From positions 5,704,001 to 5,768,000 of the forward strand of contig OZ242006.1 in NCBI GenBank assembly GCA_965204705.1: a DNA stretch of 64,000 nucleotides, given 5' to 3'. Position numbers and translations under genes: made by a program. The notes below the pieces were generated by a model. It ran no database searches, was not told the DNA's origin, and saw nothing but the letters and a program-made list of their open reading frames with translations. The stretch is from Bin5 sp965204705. GTDB taxonomy: Bacteria; Chloroflexota; Anaerolineae; Caldilineales; Caldilineaceae. The stretch's first letter is position 1, and the number at the start of each line of letters is the position of its first letter. Positions 24,776 to 33,619 of the stretch are shown here, piece by piece.

Positions 24776-25411
24776 GTGAGCAGCGAAGGAAAGTCTCTAT
24801 CGCCAGCAGTTTTGCCCTGGATCAACGCGGCCGCGTTGGCGGCGACCGGGCCGGCATCGCGTATTTTGGGGCTGGAGTGTGGCTTTGTGTGGACCACCTG
24901 GGCGGTCCTCGACGACCGCCAGCTTGTTGACGGCGGCGTGTTTCTGAGCGACGACTATTTGGAGCCGGCCGACATCGACGCCATGACGCGCACCGAACTG
25001 GTGACCCGTCGATTGTACGGCATGCATCTCGGCCTCGTGCATCTGATGGACAGGTACTCGCCTTTGTGCGTGGCCGATTGGAGCCCAAATCCTTACCTGG
25101 ATGACAGAAAGAGGGCGGAAGACCATCTGGAGTTTACCTATCGGCACGGGCAGAGCCAGGGCATGATCAAGAATCTCTGCTTTCAGCGGGGTCTGACCGT
25201 GATGGGTGTGCAGGCTGCAAAGGCTACGGAGGCGGTGACCGGCGATCTTGAATCCTCCCGCGCCGCGGTGGAGGCTGCGCTGATGGAGAGGCTGGTGGTG
25301 TCGGAATTTACGGCGCGCGAGTTCAGCATGGACGACGGCCGCATAATCAGCGACAACTGCGCCGGCGCTCTCGCCATCGCCTATGCCGCTCAGGCCCAGT
25401 TGAGAGGCTAG
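24776..25411 (+). CDS. Divergent RuvC-fold protein with altered catalytic acids
   Basis: 211 residues from GTG 24776 (AAGGAGG upstream). No close family is recognised, but the whole chain lines up with RuvC-type resolvases. RILGLECGFVWTTWAVL (about 29-45) parallels ILGIDPG...GYGVI, VADWSP parallels the second acidic strand, HGQSQG parallels LGQARG, AKATEAVTGD parallels RQVKQAVVG, and CAGALAIA parallels AADALAIA. Expected catalytic acids are changed: Glu34 for Asp, Asp101 for Glu, Asn194 (with Asp193 beside it) and Gly197 for the last two Asp. It is therefore probably not a normal Holliday-junction nuclease. It sits tightly in a catabolic operon between FAH and the ABC importer genes. Confidence 0.5.
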   Translation: MSSEGKSLSPAVLPWINAAALAATGPASRILGLECGFVWTTWAVLDDRQLVDGGVFLSDDYLEPADIDAMTRTELVTRRLYGMHLGLVHLMDRYSPLCVADWSPNPYLDDRKRAEDHLEFTYRHGQSQGMIKNLCFQRGLTVMGVQAAKATEAVTGDLESSRAAVEAALMERLVVSEFTAREFSMDDGRIISDNCAGALAIAYAAQAQLRG

Positions 25412-25467
25412 CTCTACCCACTGTCTGTGCCAGGATTTGCAATTGCAGTCCACACCGGGAGAGATAC

Positions 25468-25529
25468 GTCTGCGAAAGCGGACCTTAGCCGGGGGCTGGC
25501 CCCTCGTTTGGGGGCAGGGTCGCCAGCCC
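25468..25529 (+). other. Structured segment upstream of second ABC operon
   Basis: Two nested or adjacent stems can form. GTCTGC-GAAA-GCGGAC (25468-25483) has a GNRA tetraloop. GGGCTGG/CCAGCCC (25493-25499 with 25523-25529) encloses CCCC/GGGG. They lie in the 350-base gap before the binding protein and could be part of a leader RNA. No known riboswitch class is matched. The rest of 25412-25762 shows only the ribosome site at its end. Confidence 0.35.
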
Positions 25530-25762
25530 AGCGAACGCTTGGCTTCCAAAGTGCTCACCCCGATCTCGTTCAGCCCTGCGTGCCGGCCGGGATAGAAGGC
25601 GTATAGCCCGGCGCCCGGCAAGGGCCCGAACTAATGCGGAAGTTAGAGTCAGGGCAGCGCCGGCAGTGCCGGCAAAGGAGGCAGCCTATGCGACAAGCTC
25701 AAGGCACTGTTGTTCCTCGGTCTCAGCCGGATGACATCCACGCAGTGGAAGGGAGAACAGAA

Positions 25763-27118
25763 ATGGTTTCAACGACGAAGAAGATCACACGGCGTACGTT
25801 CTTGCGCACATCGGCTTTCGCCGGCACAGCCGGGGTGCTGGCCGCGTGTGTTGTTCCGGCCGCGGCGCCGGCCGGCGATGGCGCTGCCGCGCCGGTTATG
25901 GAAGACGTGACCCTGCGCATGGTAACGCATTACGGTTCGCCCGTACGCCGTGAGTTTACGACGCGGGTCAAGGACATTTTCGAGGCGACACACCCGGGCG
26001 TCACGGTCGAGGTGGAGGTTGCGCCGGATATCGACGTGCGCTGGCAGACCGAGGTGGCGGCAAAGACGTTGCCGGTGATGCTCTGGGACGCCAACCTGTT
26101 CTGTGAGATGGCGGCCCAAGGCGTCTTTCTGCCGCTGGACGACCGCTTGCCGATGCAACAGCCGCCGGTGGATATGGATGACTACAATGTTCCCACGGGC
26201 GCCGAGTGTATGGTATGGCACGAGGGCCAGCAGATCGCGATGCCCTGGATCAACGGTGCGCCGCTCCTCTACTACAACGTGGACATGTTCGAAGAGGCCG
26301 GTGTCGAGCGGCCATCCGATGACTGGACCTGGGATGATTTTGTCGACGTGACCAAGGAGCTGACGCGGGACACCGACGGCGACGGCGAGATCGACCAGTG
26401 GGGCTACATGCAGAGCACCCGCTGGGACGAGCACTTCGCCCAATGGATCTTTGCCAACGGCGGCGAAATTGTGAGCGAAGACAGGCTCCATACGCCCCTT
26501 GACACACCCGAAGCAAGTGGGGCCATTGAGTTCCTGTACGACTTGCGTTTCAAACACAATGTCTGGCCCCAGGCCGAGCAGATGGAGGCGCTGCAAGCCC
26601 TGGGCATCGGCAGCCTCTTTAACGGCGGCAAGGTCGCCATGACATATGGCGGGACCGGAGGTGTCGGAGGCTTCAACCGCAGCGTAACCGACTTCACCTA
26701 TGACATTCTGCACTTCCCGAAGTCGCCAGCGACGGGCAATCGTGCGCTCTGGACCTTCATGCAGAATTTCGCCGGCCCGATCTGGTCGGAGCATCCCGAT
26801 CTGGACGCGGACCTGGCCATCGCGCTGGGCGGCCCCAGCTCGCAGCGTTGGGCCGGCCGCACCAAGATTCAGGTACCGATCTACACGCCGGCCGTGGAAG
26901 AAGATTACGCCACCAAACCGCCCGAAAATATCCGCGTCGTGCCCGAGATGTTCGCCGAGCCGGGTGTTCAGCATCTTCCCATCTTCAACGGCAAGACGGA
27001 GTGGCTCCAGACCGTTTTCGGCGGTGAGCTGACCAAGGCCTTTATTGGCGAGGCAAACCTGGCTGACGCCATCACGTCGGCTGTGGCAGAAGGAGATCGC
27101 ATACTGGCGCGCCAGTAG
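25763..27118 (+). CDS. ABC transporter substrate-binding protein with Tat-type lipoprotein signal
   Basis: 451 residues from ATG 25763; the 43 codons upstream in frame lack a plausible start context. The N-terminus ITRRTFLRTSAFAG has twin arginines and the signal ends VLAAC, so export by Tat and lipid anchoring are likely. The rest is a family 1 extracellular solute-binding protein (AMPWINGAPLLYYNVDMFEEAG, WTWDDFVDVTKELT), common for carbohydrates. Permeases follow at 27226 and 28271. The signal type differs from the first importer's binding protein. Confidence 0.9.
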   Translation: MVSTTKKITRRTFLRTSAFAGTAGVLAACVVPAAAPAGDGAAAPVMEDVTLRMVTHYGSPVRREFTTRVKDIFEATHPGVTVEVEVAPDIDVRWQTEVAAKTLPVMLWDANLFCEMAAQGVFLPLDDRLPMQQPPVDMDDYNVPTGAECMVWHEGQQIAMPWINGAPLLYYNVDMFEEAGVERPSDDWTWDDFVDVTKELTRDTDGDGEIDQWGYMQSTRWDEHFAQWIFANGGEIVSEDRLHTPLDTPEASGAIEFLYDLRFKHNVWPQAEQMEALQALGIGSLFNGGKVAMTYGGTGGVGGFNRSVTDFTYDILHFPKSPATGNRALWTFMQNFAGPIWSEHPDLDADLAIALGGPSSQRWAGRTKIQVPIYTPAVEEDYATKPPENIRVVPEMFAEPGVQHLPIFNGKTEWLQTVFGGELTKAFIGEANLADAITSAVAEGDRILARQ

Positions 27119-27133
27119 AGTTGTGCAGGCGTA

Positions 27134-27202
27134 CAGAGGCGCGGAGGGAGGGCAGGTTTGTTTGTGTGGTGAGCAGTAACAGCTTGCGCCTCCGCCCCTC
27201 TG
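27134..27202 (+). promoter_or_regulatory. Intercistronic stem after binding-protein gene
   Basis: CAGAGGCGCGGAGG (27134-27147) pairs with CCTCCGCCCCTCTG (27189-27202) at 13 of 14 positions around a 41-base loop. No T-run follows. The position between binding protein and permease genes mirrors the hairpin at 7098-7134 and suggests the same function in balancing expression. Confidence 0.6.
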
Positions 27203-27225
27203 ACGTCTGCCATTGAGAGTCAACC

Positions 27226-28167
27226 ATGACTTCACAACCGCAGCCTGCCGTGCGCCGCGCGGGAAATACGAGCATTTTTGGCTGGTGGCGCTGGCGGAGG
27301 ATCGAGGGCTACCTGTTCATCGCCCCGTGGCTGATCGGCTTTTTAGCCTTTGTGCTTGGGCCCTTCCTGGCGTCGTTCTTTCTCAGCTTCGCCGACTGGA
27401 ACCTGGTCAGGCCTCCCGAATGGGTAGGCCTGGAGCACTATCGCACGATGTTCACGAACGATCCCAAGTGGGTAAAATCGTTCGTGAACACCGTGTATTT
27501 CACCGTATTCCACGTTCCCCTCATTCTCGTGGTGGCCCTCTTCATCGCCCTGTTGCTCAACCGCCAACTGCCCGGGATCGGGGTATTCCGCACGCTCTTT
27601 TACCTGCCATCGGTGACGGCGGGTGTCGCCACGGCCATCCTATGGCGTTTTGTTTTCAATTATCGCTACGGGCTGTTCAATCAGGCGATTGGGCTGCTGG
27701 GCATCGAGGGACCCAACTGGCTCGGGAGTACCAAGTGGGCGATGCCGGCATTTATCATTATGAGCACGTGGGGTTTCGGCAGCTTGATGGTGCTCTATCT
27801 GGCCGGCCTGCAGGGCGTGCCGCGCGAGCTTTACGAGGCAGCGGAGATCGATGGCGCTACCGCGTGGGACAAATTGATCAAAGTGACGATTCCGATGATG
27901 TCGCCGGTGATCTTCTTCACCATGATCATGACCGTTATAGGTTCCTTTCAGATATTCACGGCGGCGTTCATCATGACCGAAGGCGGGCCGGCGGACGCGA
28001 CGCTCTTCTATATCCTGCATCTGTACCGCAGTGCTTTCCAGTGGCTGCGCATTGGCTACGCCTCAGCGATGGCCTGGATTCTGTTCCTGATTATCCTGGC
28101 GCTGACGCTTATTCAACTCAGTCTTTCAAAGCGCTGGGTGTTCTACGCCGGCGAGGAGCCGAACTGA
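27226..28167 (+). CDS. ABC sugar transporter permease (MalF/UgpA type)
   Basis: 313 residues, about six membrane segments; the first follows a basic N-terminus (RRIEGYLFIAPWLIGFLAF). The EAA loop is RELYEAAEIDGATAWDKL at about 203-220, the docking site for the ATPase. It pairs with the permease at 28271. As with the first importer, no ATPase gene is present in the operon. Confidence 0.92.
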   Translation: MTSQPQPAVRRAGNTSIFGWWRWRRIEGYLFIAPWLIGFLAFVLGPFLASFFLSFADWNLVRPPEWVGLEHYRTMFTNDPKWVKSFVNTVYFTVFHVPLILVVALFIALLLNRQLPGIGVFRTLFYLPSVTAGVATAILWRFVFNYRYGLFNQAIGLLGIEGPNWLGSTKWAMPAFIIMSTWGFGSLMVLYLAGLQGVPRELYEAAEIDGATAWDKLIKVTIPMMSPVIFFTMIMTVIGSFQIFTAAFIMTEGGPADATLFYILHLYRSAFQWLRIGYASAMAWILFLIILALTLIQLSLSKRWVFYAGEEPN

Positions 28168-28270
28168 GATGAAAGAACCTGCCAACCAGAACTGAGTGTT
28201 ACTCCGAAAACTGTCGGAATGCAGGTTGAGAGGTTGATGCCCAAGGGAGTGTACACGCAGACAGAGAGGG

Positions 28271-29179
28271 ATGATGGAAGCCAAGCAGGGCGCAGTCGGA
28301 AGAACTGATTCGCTTTTACCCTTGCAGAAGGGGTGGCGCTGGCACAAGGTGCGCCCTGTGCTATTCGACACGCTGCTGTATCTGATTATCGTGGCCGGCG
28401 GCATCATCTTCCTGATCCCCTTCACCTGGATGGTTTCAACCTCTCTGAAAACGCTGCCGGAGATTCAACGGATTCCGCAACCCCTGATGCCGGAGGTGAT
28501 CCGCTGGGACAACTATTGGGTTGCCTGGACCTCGCTACCGTTCACACGCTGGTTTTTCAACACTGCCTTCATCACCGTTGTCAACATCATTGGCACGCTT
28601 CTGTCCTGCTCACTGGCGGCCTACGGATTTGCCTACACGCGGTTCCGCGGACGCACTTTCCTGTTTTTGGTTCTTCTCAGCAGCATGATGCTGCCCTATC
28701 ATGTGCGGCTCATTCCCACCTTTCTCATCTTCAACCATTTGGGCTGGATCAATACCTTTCTACCGCTCACGGTGCCCGCTTTCTTTGGCACAGCCTTTTA
28801 CATTTTCCTGCTGCGCCAGTTCTTCCTGACCTTACCCAAAGAGTTGGATGATGCGGCGCGTATAGACGGCTGCAACTCGCTGAACATCTACGGGCGGATC
28901 GTCATGCCGCTCTCAAAGCCGGCCTTGGCAGCCGTAACAGCCTTCACCTTCATTGACAGTTGGAACGATTTTCTGGGGCCTCTCATCTACCTGCGCCAGG
29001 ACAGTCGCCTCACTCTCTCGCTAGGGCTGCGCATGTTTCTGGATTTCCAGGAGGGCACGGGTGAATTACACCTGATGATGGCTGCCTCCGTGGCCACGCT
29101 GATCCCGATCCTGCTCGTCTTCTTCTTTGCCCAGAAGCATTTTGTCGAAGGGGTCACTTTCACCGGCTTGAAAGGATGA
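28271..29179 (+). CDS. ABC sugar transporter permease (MalG/UgpE type)
   Basis: 302 residues with six membrane segments starting at about 35 (LLYLIIVAGGIIFLIPF). The EAA loop is KELDDAARIDGCNSLNIY at about 192-209. Tandem ATG codons at 28271 and 28274 make the exact start uncertain by one residue. It is the second subunit of the importer and lies nine bases before the racemase-type gene. Confidence 0.92.
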   Translation: MMEAKQGAVGRTDSLLPLQKGWRWHKVRPVLFDTLLYLIIVAGGIIFLIPFTWMVSTSLKTLPEIQRIPQPLMPEVIRWDNYWVAWTSLPFTRWFFNTAFITVVNIIGTLLSCSLAAYGFAYTRFRGRTFLFLVLLSSMMLPYHVRLIPTFLIFNHLGWINTFLPLTVPAFFGTAFYIFLLRQFFLTLPKELDDAARIDGCNSLNIYGRIVMPLSKPALAAVTAFTFIDSWNDFLGPLIYLRQDSRLTLSLGLRMFLDFQEGTGELHLMMAASVATLIPILLVFFFAQKHFVEGVTFTGLKG

Positions 29180-29188
29180 GATGGGGCG

Positions 29189-30046
29189 ATGAAGGAAGAC
29201 GGCAGGTCGGACATTCGAGGAGGACGGCACGACTACGCGCCGGAAACGGCTGCCTCTCCAGAATTGGACTTGCCGGAAGCTCAGACCACGGCCCCGGCTC
29301 TACGGTTAAGCGGCGGCGTGCCTGGCTGGCGCGCGCGTCTGGGTCTCCTGTCCCCGGACGATGGCATCAACGACGACGAGTTCTGGCACTATTTGCCGGA
29401 CGGCGTGTCGTTGATTTTCACGCGCTACAGGGCGGTTACCCGCTTCGACCCAATCAGCCCGAACATGGTGGACCGTTACGCCGACCCGGGGCCTATCCTG
29501 GACGCGGCGGAGACCCTGCGCATCACCCGGCCCGGCGCGATCGTTTTCCTCTGCAATTCGTGCAGCTTCGTGCGCGGCGTGGGTGGTGACGTGAAGATCT
29601 CCGACGCCATCCGGCGAGCTGTGGATATTCCAGCGACTACGATAAGCACCGCCCAGGTCGAGGCGCTGCGTACGCTGGGCGTGCAGCGGGTGGCGGTGGC
29701 CGGCCCCTACCCCGCGGACGTGACACAGCTCCTGGTAGATTTCCTTGAAGGGCACGGCTTTGAGGTCACCGGCAGCCAGAGCGCAGGCATGGAAACCGAG
29801 TGGCAGATCGGTAACTCGCCGCCCTCGGTATGGTATAACCTGGCGCGGGCGGTGAACTCCCCGCGTGCTGAGTGCGTGCTGCTGGCCTGCAGCGGCATCC
29901 GCACAGCCGCCATCATGGAAGCGCTGGAAACCGACCTGGGTAAACCGGTCGTGAGTGCGCCGGCGGTGAGCATCTGGGCAGCCCTGCGCCTGGCCGGCGT
30001 GAAGGCGCCCGTCTTCGGACGCGGCATCCTGCTGGCAAAGTACTGA
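29189..30046 (+). CDS. Maleate isomerase / Asp-Glu racemase superfamily protein
   Basis: 285 residues as called. The homologous part appears to begin near residue 44 (VPGWRARLGLLSP), so GTG 29318 may be the real start. Two Cys motifs typical of the maleate cis-trans isomerase/arylmalonate decarboxylase group are present, FLCNSCSFVRG (about 112-122) and LLACSGIRT (about 230-238), with the TTISTAQVEALRTLG segment between. These enzymes isomerise, racemise or decarboxylate dicarboxylates by a cysteine pair. Together with the FAH-type enzyme and the Rieske oxygenase it points to breakdown of a ring or dicarboxylic compound. Confidence 0.82.
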   Translation: MKEDGRSDIRGGRHDYAPETAASPELDLPEAQTTAPALRLSGGVPGWRARLGLLSPDDGINDDEFWHYLPDGVSLIFTRYRAVTRFDPISPNMVDRYADPGPILDAAETLRITRPGAIVFLCNSCSFVRGVGGDVKISDAIRRAVDIPATTISTAQVEALRTLGVQRVAVAGPYPADVTQLLVDFLEGHGFEVTGSQSAGMETEWQIGNSPPSVWYNLARAVNSPRAECVLLACSGIRTAAIMEALETDLGKPVVSAPAVSIWAALRLAGVKAPVFGRGILLAKY

Positions 30047-30113
30047 TAGGAACGCGAAGAAAATTCTTTTTTTCCACCACGGGAGTTCAGATTGAATCCC
30101 GGGAGGCGTCCAA

Positions 30114-31136
30114 ATGGCTGAAGAACCGCTGCAAGCGATCTTTGTCGGGGTTGGCGGGCGCGGCCGCCACTATCTTGAGCATCTGAAAGACTCCCCCCAC
30201 ATGCGGCCGGTTGCGCTGGTAGATATCTCCCGGGAAATCCTGGAACGTGAACGACTGGCGACTGGACTGCCGGAGACGGCCTGTTTCACCACGCTGGCCG
30301 ACGCGCTGCGGCATGTACCGGCCGACGCGGTGGGCGTAACAACCCACGCCCGGCTTCACGCGCAGTTTGTCGAGGAGGCGATCCTCGCCGGCAAGCACGT
30401 GCTGGTTGAGAAGCCCTTCACCTGCGATCTGGAAGAAGCAGTGCGCCTGGTTGAACTGGCGGATGCCAACGGGGTGAAGATCGTGGTGACCCAGCAGATT
30501 CGCTACTTTCGGGCGGAACTTACCATGCGCCGGCTGATGCTGGAGCAGGCCTACGGCCCCCCCGGCTTCGGCCACATGCACCACTATAAGCCGCGCTCCG
30601 GTCACTACCCCATGAGCGAGCACATGCAGCTGTGGCAGATGACGGTGCATGAGATCGATTCGCTAATGTCAGTGCTCGCCCAACACAAGGTGACGCGCGT
30701 CTTCGGGTACTCATTCGAGCCTTCCTGGGGCAACTGGCCCACCCCCTCTTCGGCGGTGGCGACTATCGAATTCGATGGCTCGATTCCGTTTACGTTGGTG
30801 TCGACCTCCCAGGCACGGGGCAGCGCCTACGAATTCCGCATCGAGTGCGCCGAGGCGACGCTGGTACAGCGCGGCCCCCTCCAGGACATCCCAACCACGT
30901 TGCACGCTGAATACCAGGACGGCAGCGTGGTTCCCTTGCCGCTCGACGCGGAGGGAATCGATGTTGAGCCGGGAGATGGTATCAACTGGGTGGCACGCCT
31001 CTTGCATAACTACGTTGTTGAGGGCGTGGAGCCGGAGGTCAGCGGTCGACGCAATCTGGATGTGCTACGGGTAACGGACGCCATCATCCGTTCCACGGAA
31101 ACCGGGCAGTCCGTATCTTTGGACGGTGGTGCCTAG
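30114..31136 (+). CDS. Gfo/Idh/MocA-family oxidoreductase
   Basis: 340 residues after a GGGAGG site. The N-terminal Rossmann domain (AIFVGVGGRGRHYLEHL) has the EKP motif in HVLVEKPFTCD (about 98-108). The C-terminal domain has the family's conserved His region (QMTVHEIDSLMSVLA). It is only distantly like the paralogue at 22751. Probably an NAD(P)-dependent dehydrogenase for a sugar-like substrate from the nearby importer. Confidence 0.9.
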   Translation: MAEEPLQAIFVGVGGRGRHYLEHLKDSPHMRPVALVDISREILERERLATGLPETACFTTLADALRHVPADAVGVTTHARLHAQFVEEAILAGKHVLVEKPFTCDLEEAVRLVELADANGVKIVVTQQIRYFRAELTMRRLMLEQAYGPPGFGHMHHYKPRSGHYPMSEHMQLWQMTVHEIDSLMSVLAQHKVTRVFGYSFEPSWGNWPTPSSAVATIEFDGSIPFTLVSTSQARGSAYEFRIECAEATLVQRGPLQDIPTTLHAEYQDGSVVPLPLDAEGIDVEPGDGINWVARLLHNYVVEGVEPEVSGRRNLDVLRVTDAIIRSTETGQSVSLDGGA

Positions 31137-31284
31137 CCTCGCGACGCAGGCAGGGGGTTCGCGCCCGGTTGCGAAGAGAACGACAGGTTCTGCCTTCTGC
31201 CAGTCGGCCTGCAGGTTGTATTGCCAGCGCATGAACTGGTCTCCGCAGCCTTGCTTATCAACTATTTTTTCATGGAGCCCTACG

Positions 31285-32436
31285 ATGGGAATACCGAAGG
31301 AGAACTGGTTCACGTTGGAGGAGTATCACCGCCGGCTGGCTGCAGCACGCGCTGAAATGGCGCAGCGGGAGATAGATGTGCTGCTCGTGTTCGGCGCGGG
31401 CAACGTGTTCTATCTGACCGGCTACAACAGTGTCAACTCGTGGGATTTCCAGTGCTGTATTGTCCCCGACAGCGGCGATCCCATATTGCTTATTTTCAAC
31501 TTTGAGCTGGGTCGTTTCCTGGCCAGCGCGTGGCTGAGTGAACCTGCGCTTTACACGGCGCAGGACGATCCGGTTGCGTCACTGGTCAACCTGCTTGATG
31601 ACCAGAATCTGCGCAACCGACGCCTGGGTATCGAAGAGAACAGCCCCAATCTTGGCGTGAGGAACTACCGCCGCCTGCGGCAGATGCTGGCCGACAGCCA
31701 GTGGACGGACGCTTCAGGTCTTGTAGACGAGCTGCGGCTGGTCAAGTCAGAGGAGGAAATTGCCTACATGCGCGAGGCCGGCCGGCTCACCCGGCTGGGC
31801 GCGGAAGCCGCGCTGGCGGCGGTCGCTGAAGGCGTGCATGATCATACTGTGGCAAGCGCAGCATACGAGACCATGCGGTGCAACGGCAGCGATTTCATGT
31901 GCATAGAGCCCATCGTCGCGGCCGGTTATCGTTCCGGCTTGGCCCACAGCACCGTGGGCCACATCCCTATTCTGCACGGTGACTCGGTCTTCATCGAGTT
32001 GGGGGCTTGCGTGCGGCGCTACACGGCGCCTATCATGCGTACTACCGTGGTGGGACCGACCCCGCCTGAACGGCAGGAACTGATGGACGCGGCCCAGCTG
32101 GCGGTACAGACGATCGTTGAAACCGCGCGTGCCGGCGTCCCGACCTCGGATGTTGCGGCGGCCGCGCACCAGAAGGCGATCAAGCCGATTGAGGACCGCA
32201 TCCAGTTCCACTACAATTTCGGCTATTCGGTCGGAATCGGCTTCCCTCCGGACTGGTTGGAACCGATCCATTTCTTCATCCAATTGCACAATCATGCTCC
32301 GTTGCAGGCCGGCATGACCTTTCACCTGCCCTTCACCTTGCGGGTCCTGGGCGAGTACGGCACCGGCACGAGCGAAACCATTCTGATTACCGAGACCGGT
32401 TGCGAGGTATTGACGCGGGATCAGGCGGCGGCGTAG
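31285..32436 (+). CDS. M24-fold (creatinase/Xaa-Pro peptidase-like) hydrolase with degenerate metal site
   Basis: 383 residues from ATG 31285, GGAG site upstream. The N-terminal creatinase-like domain covers about 1-140 (VFYLTGYNSVNSWDF) and the pita-bread domain about 150-380 (LRLVKSEEEIAYMREAGRLT). The five metal ligands of true M24 peptidases are mostly replaced: FIELGACVRRYTAPIMRT has Glu and Pro for the two Asp, FGYSVGIGF lacks the usual His, and only GTSETILIT keeps a Glu. This points to a metal-free creatinase or ectoine-hydrolase-like C-N hydrolase rather than an aminopeptidase. Confidence 0.8.
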   Translation: MGIPKENWFTLEEYHRRLAAARAEMAQREIDVLLVFGAGNVFYLTGYNSVNSWDFQCCIVPDSGDPILLIFNFELGRFLASAWLSEPALYTAQDDPVASLVNLLDDQNLRNRRLGIEENSPNLGVRNYRRLRQMLADSQWTDASGLVDELRLVKSEEEIAYMREAGRLTRLGAEAALAAVAEGVHDHTVASAAYETMRCNGSDFMCIEPIVAAGYRSGLAHSTVGHIPILHGDSVFIELGACVRRYTAPIMRTTVVGPTPPERQELMDAAQLAVQTIVETARAGVPTSDVAAAAHQKAIKPIEDRIQFHYNFGYSVGIGFPPDWLEPIHFFIQLHNHAPLQAGMTFHLPFTLRVLGEYGTGTSETILITETGCEVLTRDQAAA

Positions 32437-32472
32437 CGAAGGCAGCCTGGCGGCGGCGCTTGAGGAAGCTGA

Positions 32473-32520
32473 CAGCGCCAATTTCAGCGCCAATCTCAGC
32501 GCCAATCTCAGCGCAGTCTC
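32473..32520. repeat. Four tandem 12-bp repeats
   Basis: Units CAGCGCCAATTT, CAGCGCCAATCT (twice) and a diverged CAGCGCAGTCTC run head to tail in the gap between the M24-fold gene and the Rieske gene. The function is unknown; it may be slippage-generated or a binding-site array upstream of the oxygenase. Confidence 0.8.
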
Positions 32521-32623
32521 GTTCCAACCGGTTTTCGATTGCAGACAGGCGGATGCGCATGCCTCTGCATATTGCAGTTGCAATCGCATACGCACAACCC
32601 AAGGGTTGCAGAGAGACGCTATT

Positions 32624-33592
32624 ATGATCAATGACCCTGTTCTGATCGACGACTGGCATCCGGTCGAACTCTCACAGGAGTTGAAAGAGGGAGGGATCGC
32701 AGCTGTGCGTGTGCTGGGGGAGGATGTCGTGCTGTGGCGTCTCAAGGGCGAGGTCCTGGCCTGGAGAGACCTGTGCCTGCACCGGGGCGCGCGTCTGTCG
32801 CTTGGCCGGGTTGAGGATGATAACCTCGTCTGCCCCTACCACGGCTGGGTCTACAACGGCGATGGGCAATGCATACGAATTCCGGCCCACCCCGACCAGG
32901 CGCCTCCGAAAAAGGCGCGGACCCGATCGTACCGGGTTCAGGAGAGATATGGGATGGTCTGGATCTCCCTTGGCGACCCTGCACACGATGTGCCTTCGTT
33001 TCCCGAATGGGATGACCCGACCTATCACAAGACCTTCTGTGGACCCTACGATATCCGAGCCAGTGGGCCGCGTGTCCTGGAAAACTTTGTCGATGTCGCT
33101 CATTTCCCCTTCGTGCATGACGGTCTGTTGGGCGACCAGCGCCGCCCGCAGATGGAGGATTACGAGGTCGAGGTAGGGTCGGGCGGCGTCATTGTGAGGG
33201 ACGTTCGTATCTGGCAACCCAGGCCGGACGGGGGTGAGGCCGAGCATCCGTCATCCTACACTTTCCACATTCAGCGCCCCTTGACAGTCTATGTTGTCAA
33301 ACCGACTGCTGAGACGAGGTTCGCCTTTTTCTTCACGGTCACGCCGGTCGAGAAGGTGGTCAGCCGCGGCTGGTTGTGGCTTTCTACGAATACCGAGTAC
33401 GACGTTCCTGAAGATGAAATCCGCGCTTTTCAGGACGAGCTGTTCGACCAGGACATCCCCGTTCTGGAATCACAACGGCCTGAGATGCTTCCGCTGGACT
33501 TACAGGCTGAATTGCATCTGCGGTCCGACCGCACTGCTATCGCCTATCGGAGATGGCTGAACGAGTTGGGACTTACTTTCGGGACCGCGTAG
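32624..33592 (+). CDS. Rieske-type aromatic ring-hydroxylating oxygenase
   Basis: 322 residues from ATG 32624 (TTG 32606 possible). The N-terminal Rieske domain has CLHRGARLSLG and CPYHGWVYNGDG, which give the Cys-His/Cys-His ligands of the [2Fe-2S] cluster. The C-terminal domain has the mononuclear-iron region VLENFVDVAHFPFVHDGLLG (Asp/His/His). The length fits VanA/pheophorbide-oxygenase-like alpha subunits that demethylate or hydroxylate. It needs a reductase partner not seen in this window. Confidence 0.9.
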   Translation: MINDPVLIDDWHPVELSQELKEGGIAAVRVLGEDVVLWRLKGEVLAWRDLCLHRGARLSLGRVEDDNLVCPYHGWVYNGDGQCIRIPAHPDQAPPKKARTRSYRVQERYGMVWISLGDPAHDVPSFPEWDDPTYHKTFCGPYDIRASGPRVLENFVDVAHFPFVHDGLLGDQRRPQMEDYEVEVGSGGVIVRDVRIWQPRPDGGEAEHPSSYTFHIQRPLTVYVVKPTAETRFAFFFTVTPVEKVVSRGWLWLSTNTEYDVPEDEIRAFQDELFDQDIPVLESQRPEMLPLDLQAELHLRSDRTAIAYRRWLNELGLTFGTA

Positions 33593-33619
33593 TACGGCTG
33601 GAAATCTTCGCCAAGAACC

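Noticed and set aside
25468..25529. Glycine-type riboswitch, from CGGGAGAGA just upstream of the stems
   Set aside because: The remaining conserved core of the class is absent; left as an unassigned structured segment.
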